Assembly (NCBI GenBank): GCA_018660405.1
Contig: JABJKL010000222.1
Span: 1 to 11,543 of the forward strand
DNA: 11,543 nt
Source: Pseudomonadota bacterium
GTDB lineage: Bacteria > Pseudomonadota > Gammaproteobacteria > Arenicellales > Arenicellaceae
Direction: 5' to 3'
This document shows, in pieces, positions 1-7,042 of the stretch. A model generated the notes under the pieces. It was not told where the DNA came from and searched no databases. It saw nothing but the letters and a program-made list of their open reading frames with translations. Position 1 is the first letter of the stretch; each line of letters begins with the position of its first letter. Made by a program: the position numbers and the translations under genes.

Positions 1-1338
1 GCGTAGTTTGGACTCCGAATCCACCAGAAATTGTGAGGACGTAACAACCTCTTCACCCACTTCTACACCCGAAAGGATTGCCACCAGACCGTCCGATTCA
101 AGCCCAAGATCAACAACCCTGGGCTCAAACTTCCCCGCGCCACGCACTATAAAAACCTGCGTGTTATCACCCGAGCGAATGACGGCTTCTGCAGGAATAA
201 CAATCGCGTTTTGCTGCGTATCTGAAAGAATATTGATCTCGGAAAACATATCTGGACGCAGCAGCTGCTCTGGATTATCAAACACCATGCGCACTTTTGT
301 GGTGCGGGTTTTTGCTTCAGCATAAGGGTAGATATACGACAGTTCTCCGGTAAATGTTCGCCCTGGAACCGATGCCAGCGTCATCTCGACTTTATCTCCC
401 AGCCTTACCCAGGGAAGTTCATATTCGTATACGTCTGCATACACCCAAACCTGCGACAGATCGACGATCATGTAAAGCTCTGTATTCGGTGTCACGTATT
501 GGCCCAGCCGTGATCCGATTCGAATCGCGGTACCGGCGACCGGGGAATGGATATGCAGGTTTTTCATTATTTCCCGGTTTTCTTCCAGTTCTTGCACCTG
601 ATGATCGGGGACGTCCAGTAGTCGGAGCCGCTCCCGTGAACTTCGCACCAATTCCTGAGCGCCGTTTCTTATATCTTCGATCGGGCTTTTTTCCAGGGTG
701 GCAAGGTTATTCAGTGCTAACAAATATTCCTGTTGGGTAGAGACCAGTTTTGGTGAGTAAAGGCTCAGTAAAATATCGTTTTGCTCGACCAATTGTCCGG
801 TTTTATCGATCCATATTTCTTCAATCCAGCCTTCGACTTTTGGATGTATCCGCGCCATTTGTTCTTCATCGAAATCTACTCGTCCGACGGTCCGAATAGT
901 CCGACTTAGAGGAGCCCTAATAGCGGTGGCTTTACGTACCCCGATGTTTTGCTCTATCGAAGGGTCAATCGTTACCATGCCTACCGCCATTTCAGTCTGG
1001 TTATCGGCATAAACCGGCACGTAGTCCATACCCATCGAGTCCTGCATGGGCACTGGGGAGGTTATCGATGGGTCCATCGGGTTTCTGTAAAAAACAATCT
1101 CCTGGGGTTCAGGTTCTGCCTCCTGTTCAGCATAGACAGGAATATAATCCATCCCCATCGAGTCCTGCATAAAAACTGGAGACGTTATCGTCGGGTCCAT
1201 CGGATTTCTGTAAAATACGGGTTGCATTTCGGTTTCGGACATCAACTCCTCCGAACTTTCGCCGCCAAATAACCAGTAACCGATCGCCAACCCAAGGACC
1301 AATGCCAGTGTTGTAATAGTAAAACCAGACTTATTCAT
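1..1338 (-). CDS. cusB: CusB-like periplasmic adaptor of a heavy-metal RND efflux system (C-terminus cut by window edge)
   Basis: Membrane fusion (HlyD/CusB) subunit that would link an inner-membrane RND pump to the TolC-type channel encoded just upstream, for Cu(I)/Ag(I) export. The 446 codons read through without a stop and run off the window, ending in the CusB-like sequence FLVDSESKLR. Residues 7-25 are a hydrophobic membrane anchor or signal; no lipobox Cys is seen. Two Met-rich metal-binding motifs follow (residues 42-70 and 83-111). The barrel-sandwich halves lie around HPKVEGW (165-171) and HSPVAG (264-269), with a helical hairpin between them, then a beta-barrel region (ELYMIVDLSQVWVYADVYE). 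The start ATG (1336-1338) overlaps the upstream stop by 8 bases and has a strong GGAGG at 1348-1352, so translation is probably coupled. The family is clear; Cu/Ag specificity is inferred from the motif and from copA nearby. cusA is expected beyond base 1. Confidence 0.93.
   Translation of the reverse strand, partial: MNKSGFTITTLALVLGLAIGYWLFGGESSEELMSETEMQPVFYRNPMDPTITSPVFMQDSMGMDYIPVYAEQEAEPEPQEIVFYRNPMDPSITSPVPMQDSMGMDYVPVYADNQTEMAVGMVTIDPSIEQNIGVRKATAIRAPLSRTIRTVGRVDFDEEQMARIHPKVEGWIEEIWIDKTGQLVEQNDILLSLYSPKLVSTQQEYLLALNNLATLEKSPIEDIRNGAQELVRSSRERLRLLDVPDHQVQELEENREIMKNLHIHSPVAGTAIRIGSRLGQYVTPNTELYMIVDLSQVWVYADVYEYELPWVRLGDKVEMTLASVPGRTFTGELSYIYPYAEAKTRTTKVRMVFDNPEQLLRPDMFSEINILSDTQQNAIVIPAEAVIRSGDNTQVFIVRGAGKFEPRVVDLGLESDGLVAILSGVEVGEEVVTSSQFLVDSESKLR
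1006..1215 (-). repeat. Tandem duplication of a Met-rich heavy-metal-binding motif inside the CusB-like adaptor
   Basis: Two in-frame copies of a 29-residue segment, 41 residues apart, occupy 1129-1215 (residues 42-70) and 1006-1092 (residues 83-111). Both read FYRNPMDP-(T/S)-ITSPV-(F/P)-MQDSMGMDY-(I/V)-PVYA, differing at only three positions. The linker between them is acidic and proline-rich (EQEAEPEPQE). This is the short motif found at the N-terminus of many CusB/CzcB adaptors (the YHS-like or heavy-metal-binding-domain type), in its Cys-free, Met-based form. The DNA copies are also alike but have diverged at synonymous sites. Confidence 0.9.
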
Positions 1339-2677
1339 AAATATCATCCTCCCCAACAGCCGCTTCCAGGCTTGCCAGTGCTTGTTTCGCTTCGCTAACG
1401 ACCTTCCAATATTGGAGTTCGTAATTAAACAGCGTGATTTGACTTCGAACCAGATTGAGAAAATCAACTTCGCTAACCTGATACCCCACCAACATTGACT
1501 CAACGGTCTGCCGCGCTTGCGTGAGAATACCGTTTTCATATAGCGATAACTGTTCACGCGCTCGATCAAAATCGGTAATCGATGCAGAAATAGCCGCTTT
1601 TACCAGGCCTGCTTCATCACGAAACGCATAACGAGTCTTTTCCAGTTCATAGCTGCGTTGCGACACCGCTTTGGATTGTTTTTTGCCCGCATACAATGGC
1701 ACCTTTATACCAACCATTAAGCTCGCAAAGTCCGAACGTCCGCCGCCACGCGGCAAGGGATTATTACCGGTTCGATTTCCATAATTTATTCCCACCATAA
1801 AATCCGGGTAATAATCACGTTTTGCCAGTTTCAGCTGAGTCTCGGCTGCGCTTATTTGCATCTCACTGCGTGCCAATAAAGGGCGCGCCACCTCAGCCAA
1901 TGCGTAAATTTCCGTTTCGCCCATTAGGTCTGGTAATAATATTGAAATATCGTCAGGCAGCTGCACCGGGTTATTGGATGGGCGATCCATTAGCGTATTC
2001 AACGAAATCGCCTGATGACGCCTGATCGCTTCTATTTGAATTTCTTGATCCAATAATTTGGATAACTCCAGCTGCGCAAGCAAAACGTCTTGTTGCAATC
2101 CCTGCCCGGTCTCGTACTTGGTTCGCGCGACGGAAATGAATTGGCGTAATAGCGATTGGTTATTCTGGACAGTGTCAAGCGCTTGATCCAGATAATAGAG
2201 CTGCCACCACTTGATTTTTACGTCCTTAATCAGTTTGAGTCGGGCTTCACCCACCGAGTGTTCCGCAATCCGGGCATTATATTCGGCTGCCTCGCGTTTT
2301 AAGCTTAACTTGCCTGGGAACGGTATCATCTGGCTAAAACCGAGCTGTAGCTGCGTCATGGCCTCCTGACTTCGATCAAAGGTGTCGGTAGGCAAATTCA
2401 TCGCATTAAAATTAACGGTTGGGTCGGGTAATGTACCCACCTGCGAAGGAATTTGTGACAAAGCCTCAAAGCGCGCATTCAATTCTGCTAATCCAGGGTT
2501 ATCGGCTATAGCAATCTCAACCGCTTGGTTTTCCTCTACTACCTGCTCGTCCGCCAATACACTGGCTGGCACGATGACCAAAACAGCGACTAACATAAAC
2601 GATATCGTTTCCCAATAATCACCCGCCCAATGACTGCAAATTCTATCTTGCCAAGCGATTCCAGTTACCATTTTCAT
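1331..2677 (-). CDS. TolC/CusC-family outer membrane efflux channel
   Basis: Outer membrane factor expected to form the trimeric exit duct of the tripartite metal pump with the CusB-like adaptor downstream. The 448 residues match the usual length (about 420-480), with two repeated outer-membrane-efflux halves rich in amphipathic helices. Typical segments are PDPTVNFNAMNLP near the first strand, LGFSQMIPFPGKL before the first helix pair, and GIKVPLYAGKKQ at the equivalent place in the second half. I chose the ATG at 2675-2677 because AGGA lies 5 bases ahead of it (2683-2686); an ATG at 2690-2692 has no ribosome site and would add five residues. The signal peptide has a long n-region, then a hydrophobic core MLVAVLVIVPASVLA with likely cleavage before DEQ. 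Unlike E. coli CusC, no acylated Cys follows, so it is probably not a lipoprotein. The end overlaps the adaptor start by 8 bases. Confidence 0.9.
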   Translation of the reverse strand: MKMVTGIAWQDRICSHWAGDYWETISFMLVAVLVIVPASVLADEQVVEENQAVEIAIADNPGLAELNARFEALSQIPSQVGTLPDPTVNFNAMNLPTDTFDRSQEAMTQLQLGFSQMIPFPGKLSLKREAAEYNARIAEHSVGEARLKLIKDVKIKWWQLYYLDQALDTVQNNQSLLRQFISVARTKYETGQGLQQDVLLAQLELSKLLDQEIQIEAIRRHQAISLNTLMDRPSNNPVQLPDDISILLPDLMGETEIYALAEVARPLLARSEMQISAAETQLKLAKRDYYPDFMVGINYGNRTGNNPLPRGGGRSDFASLMVGIKVPLYAGKKQSKAVSQRSYELEKTRYAFRDEAGLVKAAISASITDFDRAREQLSLYENGILTQARQTVESMLVGYQVSEVDFLNLVRSQITLFNYELQYWKVVSEAKQALASLEAAVGEDDIYE

Positions 2678-2862
2678 AACGTTCCTAATCATTCATAAAT
2701 ACGTCGCACCGTTGGTGCACACGCACAGTTTGAGTAGTAACCGAGCTTCAGATTGCCATGTATTGGCTAAAGCTTAACCTTGAAACCTGGATGTACTACC
2801 CAGACCAAAGGTCGCTTGTGAAGCCCGAAAACATCGACGCAGGTGCGCCGCCGTTCTAAAGG

Positions 2863-3288
2863 TTAGGAATATCGGGGAGGGCGAAAAATAATAAGGGGAG
2901 ATCCGCGATCGAACGCTTTAGACAGCATGATCAGCGGAATGCTGCGTTGAATGGCTGTAGTCGTCATCGCATCGCCCTTAACCGCGACAAGCGAAACACC
3001 ACATAAAATGCCGCTCAGACAACCAGAGTCACAGCAGTCACATGATGCCATCGCCTCATCACCAATAATTTCTTCATGACAAGGCATTTCGGCAAATCCG
3101 TCTGATATTTGGGCTGAAATATCGTGTGTGCCAGCATGATCCGAAATATCTGCGTCCATGAGCATTCCGGTATGTTGTTGAATCCCTTCGGTTATTTGTG
3201 CGGGCATATAAGCCATCACGGGCTGAATAATCAGACCCAACGCGATCACTAGTATACTTGCGTATCGAACCATTAAAAATCTCAACAT
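2863..3288 (-). CDS. Small exported Cys/His/Met-rich protein, CopL-like
   Basis: A 141-residue protein with an N-terminal signal peptide (hydrophobic residues about 8-26, likely cleavage after PVMA), so probably periplasmic. The mature part contains His and Met residues (HTGMLMD, HAGTHD) and a cysteine cluster with C70-H71, C83, C85, C86, C90 and C96, in the pattern MPCHE...ASCDCCDSGC. It ends in a proline/arginine tail (FRPPRYS). This layout resembles CopL-type proteins, small periplasmic proteins of copper operons described as metal-binding or regulatory. The location between a copper ATPase/cupredoxin pair and a Cus-type efflux system supports a copper role. The ribosome site is weak; an ATG five codons downstream (3271-3273) is an alternative start. 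A gap of about 185 bp without any convincing gene separates it from the TolC-type gene. The exact function is not established from the sequence. Confidence 0.75.
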   Translation of the reverse strand: MLRFLMVRYASILVIALGLIIQPVMAYMPAQITEGIQQHTGMLMDADISDHAGTHDISAQISDGFAEMPCHEEIIGDEAMASCDCCDSGCLSGILCGVSLVAVKGDAMTTTAIQRSIPLIMLSKAFDRGSPLIIFRPPRYS

Positions 3289-3385
3289 GCTCTGTTACTA
3301 GAGTATGGACGACAATAACATCGACATCTAATTTCTATTTTGACATGAATCGACTTTTATTTTATGCCGTTTCAATTTCAATAGT

Positions 3386-3407
3386 TTGACGAAATTTTTC
3401 CAGTCAA
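3386..3407. promoter_or_regulatory. Inverted repeat TTGAC-N12-GTCAA in the gap upstream of the CopL-like gene
   Basis: Perfect 5-bp arms (3386-3390 and 3403-3407) separated by 12 bases, about 100 bp upstream of the CopL-like start and downstream of the cupredoxin stop. It could be an operator for a copper-responsive regulator or part of a secondary promoter that uncouples the cus genes from copA. Five-base arms are short and may arise by chance. Confidence 0.25.
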
Positions 3408-3437
3408 CAATCCGTACATCAGGCAACTTCACGACTT

Positions 3438-3452
3438 ATAAATAGTATTTAT
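3438..3452. promoter_or_regulatory. AT-rich perfect palindrome ATAAATA-G-TATTTAT
   Basis: Seven-base perfect arms around a single G, 15 bases past the cupredoxin stop codon in the direction of transcription. It is too AT-rich to be an intrinsic terminator. It may be a protein-binding site or an AT-rich promoter element, but low complexity makes chance plausible. Confidence 0.2.
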
Positions 3453-3467
3453 ATTTATTTCTCTTTC

Positions 3468-3821
3468 TCATCCGACATTAAGCACCCCCCGATACATTTG
3501 CATCTGGCAATGAAAAGCGTATTCACCCGCTTTCAATCCGGGGATTTCTATTGAGATTGGTTTATCGAGCGGCAAAGTTTCATTGATATCAAGCTTCGGT
3601 ATCATGACAACCTCAGCACAAGGCGATGGATCTTTTCGAAGAAACGTTATTACCGCGGCTTGGTTTTTCGGGAGCTTAATGTGGGCTGGAAAATAAGATC
3701 CGTTTTCTACCGTCACAATGAGATTATCGTCGTTTATGGAGGTTTCCCGAGGCTTATACAGCCAGAACCACCAGATTATTAAGCCGATAAGCGCGGCTCC
3801 AATCAAATTGACTAATACCAT
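3468..3821 (-). CDS. Membrane-anchored cupredoxin-like copper protein
   Basis: A 117-residue protein with one N-terminal transmembrane segment (about residues 3-21, ending WWFWLYKP) that would hold a periplasmic cupredoxin-fold domain at the inner membrane. The domain starts with a beta-strand region (LIVTVENGSYFPAHIKLP) and carries C68 in KDPSPCAEVV, and H104-C105-x-M107-x-M109 in the C-terminal loop FHCQMQMYRG, the usual place of the copper ligands. The family (plastocyanin/azurin-like, COG4633 type) often lies next to Cu(I) ATPases, where a role in accepting exported copper is plausible but inferred. The ATG follows the copA stop by only 12 bases with GAGG just upstream, so the two are almost certainly cotranscribed. 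C105 next to H104, with two Met residues, gives more sulfur ligands than a classic blue copper site. Confidence 0.85.
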   Translation of the reverse strand: MVLVNLIGAALIGLIIWWFWLYKPRETSINDDNLIVTVENGSYFPAHIKLPKNQAAVITFLRKDPSPCAEVVMIPKLDINETLPLDKPISIEIPGLKAGEYAFHCQMQMYRGVLNVG

Positions 3822-3833
3822 ACCTGCCTCAAA

Positions 3834-6128
3834 TTAGTGTTCTTGCGCTTTGAAAAAGCGCAGGCGATTTGCGTTCATGACGACCGTCAGTGACGAAAAA
3901 GCCATAGCGGCCCCTGCGATAACAGGGCTTAGAAGAATCCCAAAAAACGGATACAGCACGCCGGCTGCCACCGGCACTCCTGCAGCATTGTAGATAAACG
4001 CGCCCAATAAATTTTGCTTCACATTGGTTAAGGTGGCTTTACTCACTGCAATCGCATCCGCAAGACCATGAAGAGACCCTCGCATCAGGGTCACATCCGC
4101 GCTTTCAATGGCAACATCGGTTCCCGTTCCAATGGCGAAACCAACATTTGCCATAGCAAGCGCCGGTGCATCGTTAATTCCGTCGCCGGTCATACCGACA
4201 ACTTCATTCTCCATTTGTAGTGCCGCTATATGATTGGTTTTATCTTGCGGAAGCACTTCGGCAAAAAACTCACTCACACCGACTTTTTCTGCTACAGCGG
4301 CAGCGGTCGCACGATTGTCCCCAGTCAGCATAATTACCCTTAAACCAAGATTTTTTAATCGTTTGATCGCCGCGATAGAATCCTCTTTTATGGGGTCCGC
4401 CACCGCCACAATACCTGCGAGCTTGCCATCAGCTGCAAGATACATTGGAGTTTTTGCCTCGGAGGCGAGGTTTTGCGCCCGATCGGTAAATGCATCAATC
4501 TCTATGCCTTTATCGCGCATCAATTTCTCGTTGCCGAAATAGAGGTGTTTGTCTTCGACCACGCCTTCAATACCGTGCCCAGCGATTGCATTAAAATGTT
4601 CCACCACACTTGTATTGATGCCTCGTTCTTCAGCAGATTCCAGAATCGCTAAAGCCAGTGGATGCTCTGAACCAGATTCCAAACTTGCCGCTAATCCCAA
4701 AATCTCATCTTCGTTATCCGCCGCGGCCAACACAATTTCGGTAACCTTGGGTGCGCCCAGTGTAATGGTGCCGGTCTTGTCCAGAACCATAACAGTGATG
4801 CTGGATGCCGTTTGTAAGACTTCACCATTGCGAATAAGTACACCTGCCTCAGCCGCCTTACCCACACCCACCATGACCGACATTGGAGTCGCTAATCCGA
4901 GTGCGCAAGGACAAGCGATGATCAACACTGTCGTCGCCGAAACAACAGCAAATGCGATTGTCGGTGCGGGCCCAAAATTAAGCCATAGCAGTCCGCTAGT
5001 GACGGAAATAATCATAATCAGCGGTACGAAATAAGCCGAAATCACATCGGCCAATCGACCAATGGGGGGTTTGGAGTTTTGCGCATGCTTAACCATACTG
5101 ATAATTTGCGCAAGTGCAGTGTCCTTGCCAACGCGCGTCGTTTTGAACAGGAACGAGCCTGTTTTATTCAGCGTTCCGGTCGCCACACTGTCACCGACTT
5201 CTTTTTCGACCGGCATGGGCTCACCCGTTAGCATGGATTCGTCCATCGCTGTATGACCCTCTACAATTACGCCATCCACCGGAATCTTGTCCCCAGGCCG
5301 GATTCTAACCACATCGCCTGGCGTTACATCCTCGATAGCCACGTCAATTTCTTTGTTATCCCGAACAACTCGAGCCGTTTTGGTTTGCAAACCAATCAGA
5401 CGTCTAATCGCTTCTGATGTTCGGCCGCGTGCTTTGACCTCCAAGGCCAGACCCAAATTAATCAAGCCGATGATCATAGTGGTCGCCTCAAAATAGACGT
5501 GCCTTGCCATCTCTGGCAACAAACCTGGAAAAAACACTACCACCATCGAATAGGTCCATGCGGTACCCGTCCCAAGGGCAATCAATGTATCCATGTTGGC
5601 CGTATGCGTGCGAACGGACTTCCAGCCTCCCACATAGAAGTGTTTCCCAGAGAAAACCATCACGGCTAAAGTAAGTAGGCCAACAACTAGCCATGCAATC
5701 CGCTCTGTGGTCGTACTGACCGTCATTTCACCAATAAATAACCCGTATACCATCAATGGGATGCCGAGCCCTAGAGCCACAACCGTGTTACGGATCAAGC
5801 GTTGGTAATACACCTGATCGGCCTTTTCTCTTTCAGCTAAAACGTCATTATCTGATGTGTTTTCCATACTACGCGCGTGATACCCAATGTTTTCCACGGC
5901 ATCAATTAGTTTTATCGCGGATGCACTTCCAGCAACCAAAACAGTACGCTGAGCCAGATTCATCTCAGCCCTTTGGACCCCCGGAACGCTGCCTAGAGCC
6001 GTCTCGATTTTGGTGACGCAACTCGCACAGCTTGCATCCTCAACAAATAATTCTTGCTGCTCACCGTCAGATTGAGCTGAATGGTCATCGTGCTCTGATT
6101 CGGGCACCTGAGAGCCTGCTTGCACCAT
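3834..6128 (-). CDS. copA: Cu(I)-translocating P1B-type ATPase
   Basis: Inner-membrane ATPase that pumps Cu(I) (and probably Ag(I)) from cytosol to periplasm. The 764 residues contain, in order: a short His-containing N-terminus (SEHDDHS, 11-17); one heavy-metal-associated domain with CASC at 34-37 (the usual GMTCASC is here EDASCASC); the actuator motif TGEP (301-304); the transmembrane metal site CPC (406-408) in IACPCALGLATP; the phosphorylation motif DKTGT (450-454) with D450 as acceptor; the SEHPLA nucleotide-binding motif (487-492); TGDN (602-605); GDGIND (648-653); and the last-helix copper signature with Y713-N714 and M742-xx-S745-S746. These features place it in subgroup P1B-1. Length is normal for a one-domain CopA. 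AGGA lies 12 bases ahead of the ATG, rather far. Upstream is a 157-bp gap shared with a divergent gene; no CueR-type operator was identified with confidence. The cupredoxin gene follows after 12 bases. Confidence 0.97.
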   Translation of the reverse strand: MVQAGSQVPESEHDDHSAQSDGEQQELFVEDASCASCVTKIETALGSVPGVQRAEMNLAQRTVLVAGSASAIKLIDAVENIGYHARSMENTSDNDVLAEREKADQVYYQRLIRNTVVALGLGIPLMVYGLFIGEMTVSTTTERIAWLVVGLLTLAVMVFSGKHFYVGGWKSVRTHTANMDTLIALGTGTAWTYSMVVVFFPGLLPEMARHVYFEATTMIIGLINLGLALEVKARGRTSEAIRRLIGLQTKTARVVRDNKEIDVAIEDVTPGDVVRIRPGDKIPVDGVIVEGHTAMDESMLTGEPMPVEKEVGDSVATGTLNKTGSFLFKTTRVGKDTALAQIISMVKHAQNSKPPIGRLADVISAYFVPLIMIISVTSGLLWLNFGPAPTIAFAVVSATTVLIIACPCALGLATPMSVMVGVGKAAEAGVLIRNGEVLQTASSITVMVLDKTGTITLGAPKVTEIVLAAADNEDEILGLAASLESGSEHPLALAILESAEERGINTSVVEHFNAIAGHGIEGVVEDKHLYFGNEKLMRDKGIEIDAFTDRAQNLASEAKTPMYLAADGKLAGIVAVADPIKEDSIAAIKRLKNLGLRVIMLTGDNRATAAAVAEKVGVSEFFAEVLPQDKTNHIAALQMENEVVGMTGDGINDAPALAMANVGFAIGTGTDVAIESADVTLMRGSLHGLADAIAVSKATLTNVKQNLLGAFIYNAAGVPVAAGVLYPFFGILLSPVIAGAAMAFSSLTVVMNANRLRFFKAQEH

Positions 6129-6285
6129 CGCTTTGTCTCTTCCTCGGTTATTCTTTACAGCTAGTGTAGTCTATAAATCAATTGCGAAAATATCTTTATC
6201 AAGACAAAGCTCTTAACCTGATATGGGGTATTATTGATCCTGTTAAGCCCACAAAGCATAGGTGTTCAATACCGGATATCACTCA

Positions 6286-6492
6286 ATGACTGAAATCATT
6301 TTGGAATCCACCCTCACTTGTCCTGAGTGTGGATTCAAGAATCAAGAGACGATGCCTACCAATGCCTGCCAGTGGTTCTACGAGTGCGAGTCTTGTAAAA
6401 CACTACTAAAACCCTTGCATGGAGATTGCTGCGTGTTTTGCTCTTATGGAACGGTCAAATGTCCACCGATTCAACAAGGTGTAACATGCTGA
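6286..6492 (+). CDS. GDCCVxC-domain small Cys-rich protein
   Basis: A 68-residue cytosolic protein with no signal peptide, recognised by the conserved start ILESTLTCPECGF and the signature GDCCVFCSYG (46-55). Cysteines are at 12, 15, 28, 34, 37, 48, 49, 52, 59 and 68; CPEC and CESC suggest a zinc-ribbon-like or other thiol metal site. The family is annotated as GDCCVxC domain-containing (seleno)protein because some members place selenocysteine in the signature; here both positions are TGC, so this is the all-cysteine form. Its function is unknown, though members often lie near metal-resistance genes. I chose the ATG at 6286, where the conserved sequence starts, over an in-frame GTG at 6262 that would add eight unrelated residues. 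It is divergent from copA, and the next gene starts 37 bases downstream on the same strand. Confidence 0.85.
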   Translation: MTEIILESTLTCPECGFKNQETMPTNACQWFYECESCKTLLKPLHGDCCVFCSYGTVKCPPIQQGVTC

Positions 6493-6529
6493 CGTACACT
6501 ACGCCTGCTTATAACAAAGAGAGTTGTTT

Positions 6530-7018
6530 ATGAAAAATCGAGCTTCGTATTTAACCATGTTGCTCGCATTCTTTGCGATTCCACTCACTGCCAACGCACA
6601 AATCGACAAGTTGACTTCGCCCGTTCCAGGCGTTGAAACCATCAACCCGCAAGGGATCAATGCAGCACCTCACTTTGCTCCGCTAATCACCTCAACCTCC
6701 GCAAAGACGATCTATGTGTCTGGCATGACAGGAGAGCTTAATAACGAAGCAACCGAACTGGAAGAATACGAAGTCCAGCTACGCCAAGCCTTCGAGAAAA
6801 TAGGTTTGGCGCTAAAAGCAGTCGGGGCTACGCCAGCCAATATCGTGCGACAACGCATACTCATCGTTGGCATCAGCCAGGAGCACACGGTACCGACTCG
6901 CAAGGTTATGCGGGAATTTTATGGCGATATCCGCCCAACGAGTACCGCGACTGGCACATCCGGGTTGTTTAACCCTGACCATTTGGTGGAAGTGGATGTA
7001 ACGGCCGTTCTAGATTAG
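6530..7018 (+). CDS. Exported Rid-family (YjgF/YER057c/UK114) protein
   Basis: A 162-residue protein with a signal peptide (MKNRASYLTMLLAFFAIPLTANA, cut before QIDKL) followed by a Rid-family trimeric domain: N-terminal NPQGINAAPHFAPLI, IYVSGMTGE (61-69), the helix with QLRQAFEKIGLALKAVGAT (83-101), NIVRQRILIVG (104-114) and the C-terminal strand HLVEVDVTAVL (151-161). RidA is a cytosolic 2-aminoacrylate/imine deaminase that needs an arginine in a PARSxV motif; the equivalent stretch here reads PTSTAT (137-142), so that arginine is missing, although E154 on the last strand is kept. Deaminase activity is therefore doubtful, and the protein probably works in the periplasm. The start is the ATG at 6530 with GAGAG about 6 bases upstream; an in-frame TTG two codons earlier is less likely. 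It probably shares a transcript with the GDCCVxC gene. Confidence 0.85.
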   Translation: MKNRASYLTMLLAFFAIPLTANAQIDKLTSPVPGVETINPQGINAAPHFAPLITSTSAKTIYVSGMTGELNNEATELEEYEVQLRQAFEKIGLALKAVGATPANIVRQRILIVGISQEHTVPTRKVMREFYGDIRPTSTATGTSGLFNPDHLVEVDVTAVLD

Positions 7019-7019
7019 C

Positions 7020-7042
7020 AAAACCTAAACAAATAAGGTTTT
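7020..7042. terminator. Possible weak bidirectional terminator between convergent genes
   Basis: Perfect arms AAAACCT (7020-7026) and AGGTTTT (7036-7042) around a 9-base loop, in the 22-bp gap between the convergent Rid and AhpD-like genes and reaching into the stop codon of the latter. A T-run forms the end of the stem on each strand, as in bidirectional terminators, but the stem has only two G-C pairs, so it would be weak. Confidence 0.35.

Noticed and set aside
354..740. A 128-codon plus-strand reading frame
   Set aside because: It lies antisense to the clear CusB-like coding sequence and its translation has no recognisable domain.
949..1272. Plus-strand frame with two similar internal segments
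   Set aside because: The internal repeat is only the antisense reflection of the duplicated motif in the CusB-like gene.
2706..2718. GCACC-GTT-GGTGC hairpin upstream of the TolC-type gene
   Set aside because: Only five base pairs and no T-tract; too short to call as a terminator or operator.
3340..3368. TTGACA with TATGCC 17 bases downstream, a promoter-like pair on the plus strand
   Set aside because: The -10 is poor, and no plus-strand gene follows; only minus-strand copper genes lie downstream.
6214..6234. ACC...GGGT dyad with TATTAT near the copA/GDCCVxC divergent gap, considered as a CueR-type operator
   Set aside because: The arms match imperfectly and no -35/-10 pair with the 19-20 bp spacing typical of MerR-family promoters fits on either strand.
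6262..6285. In-frame GTG start giving an eight-residue longer GDCCVxC protein
   Set aside because: Family members begin at the equivalent of MTEIILEST, and the ATG at 6286 fits that.
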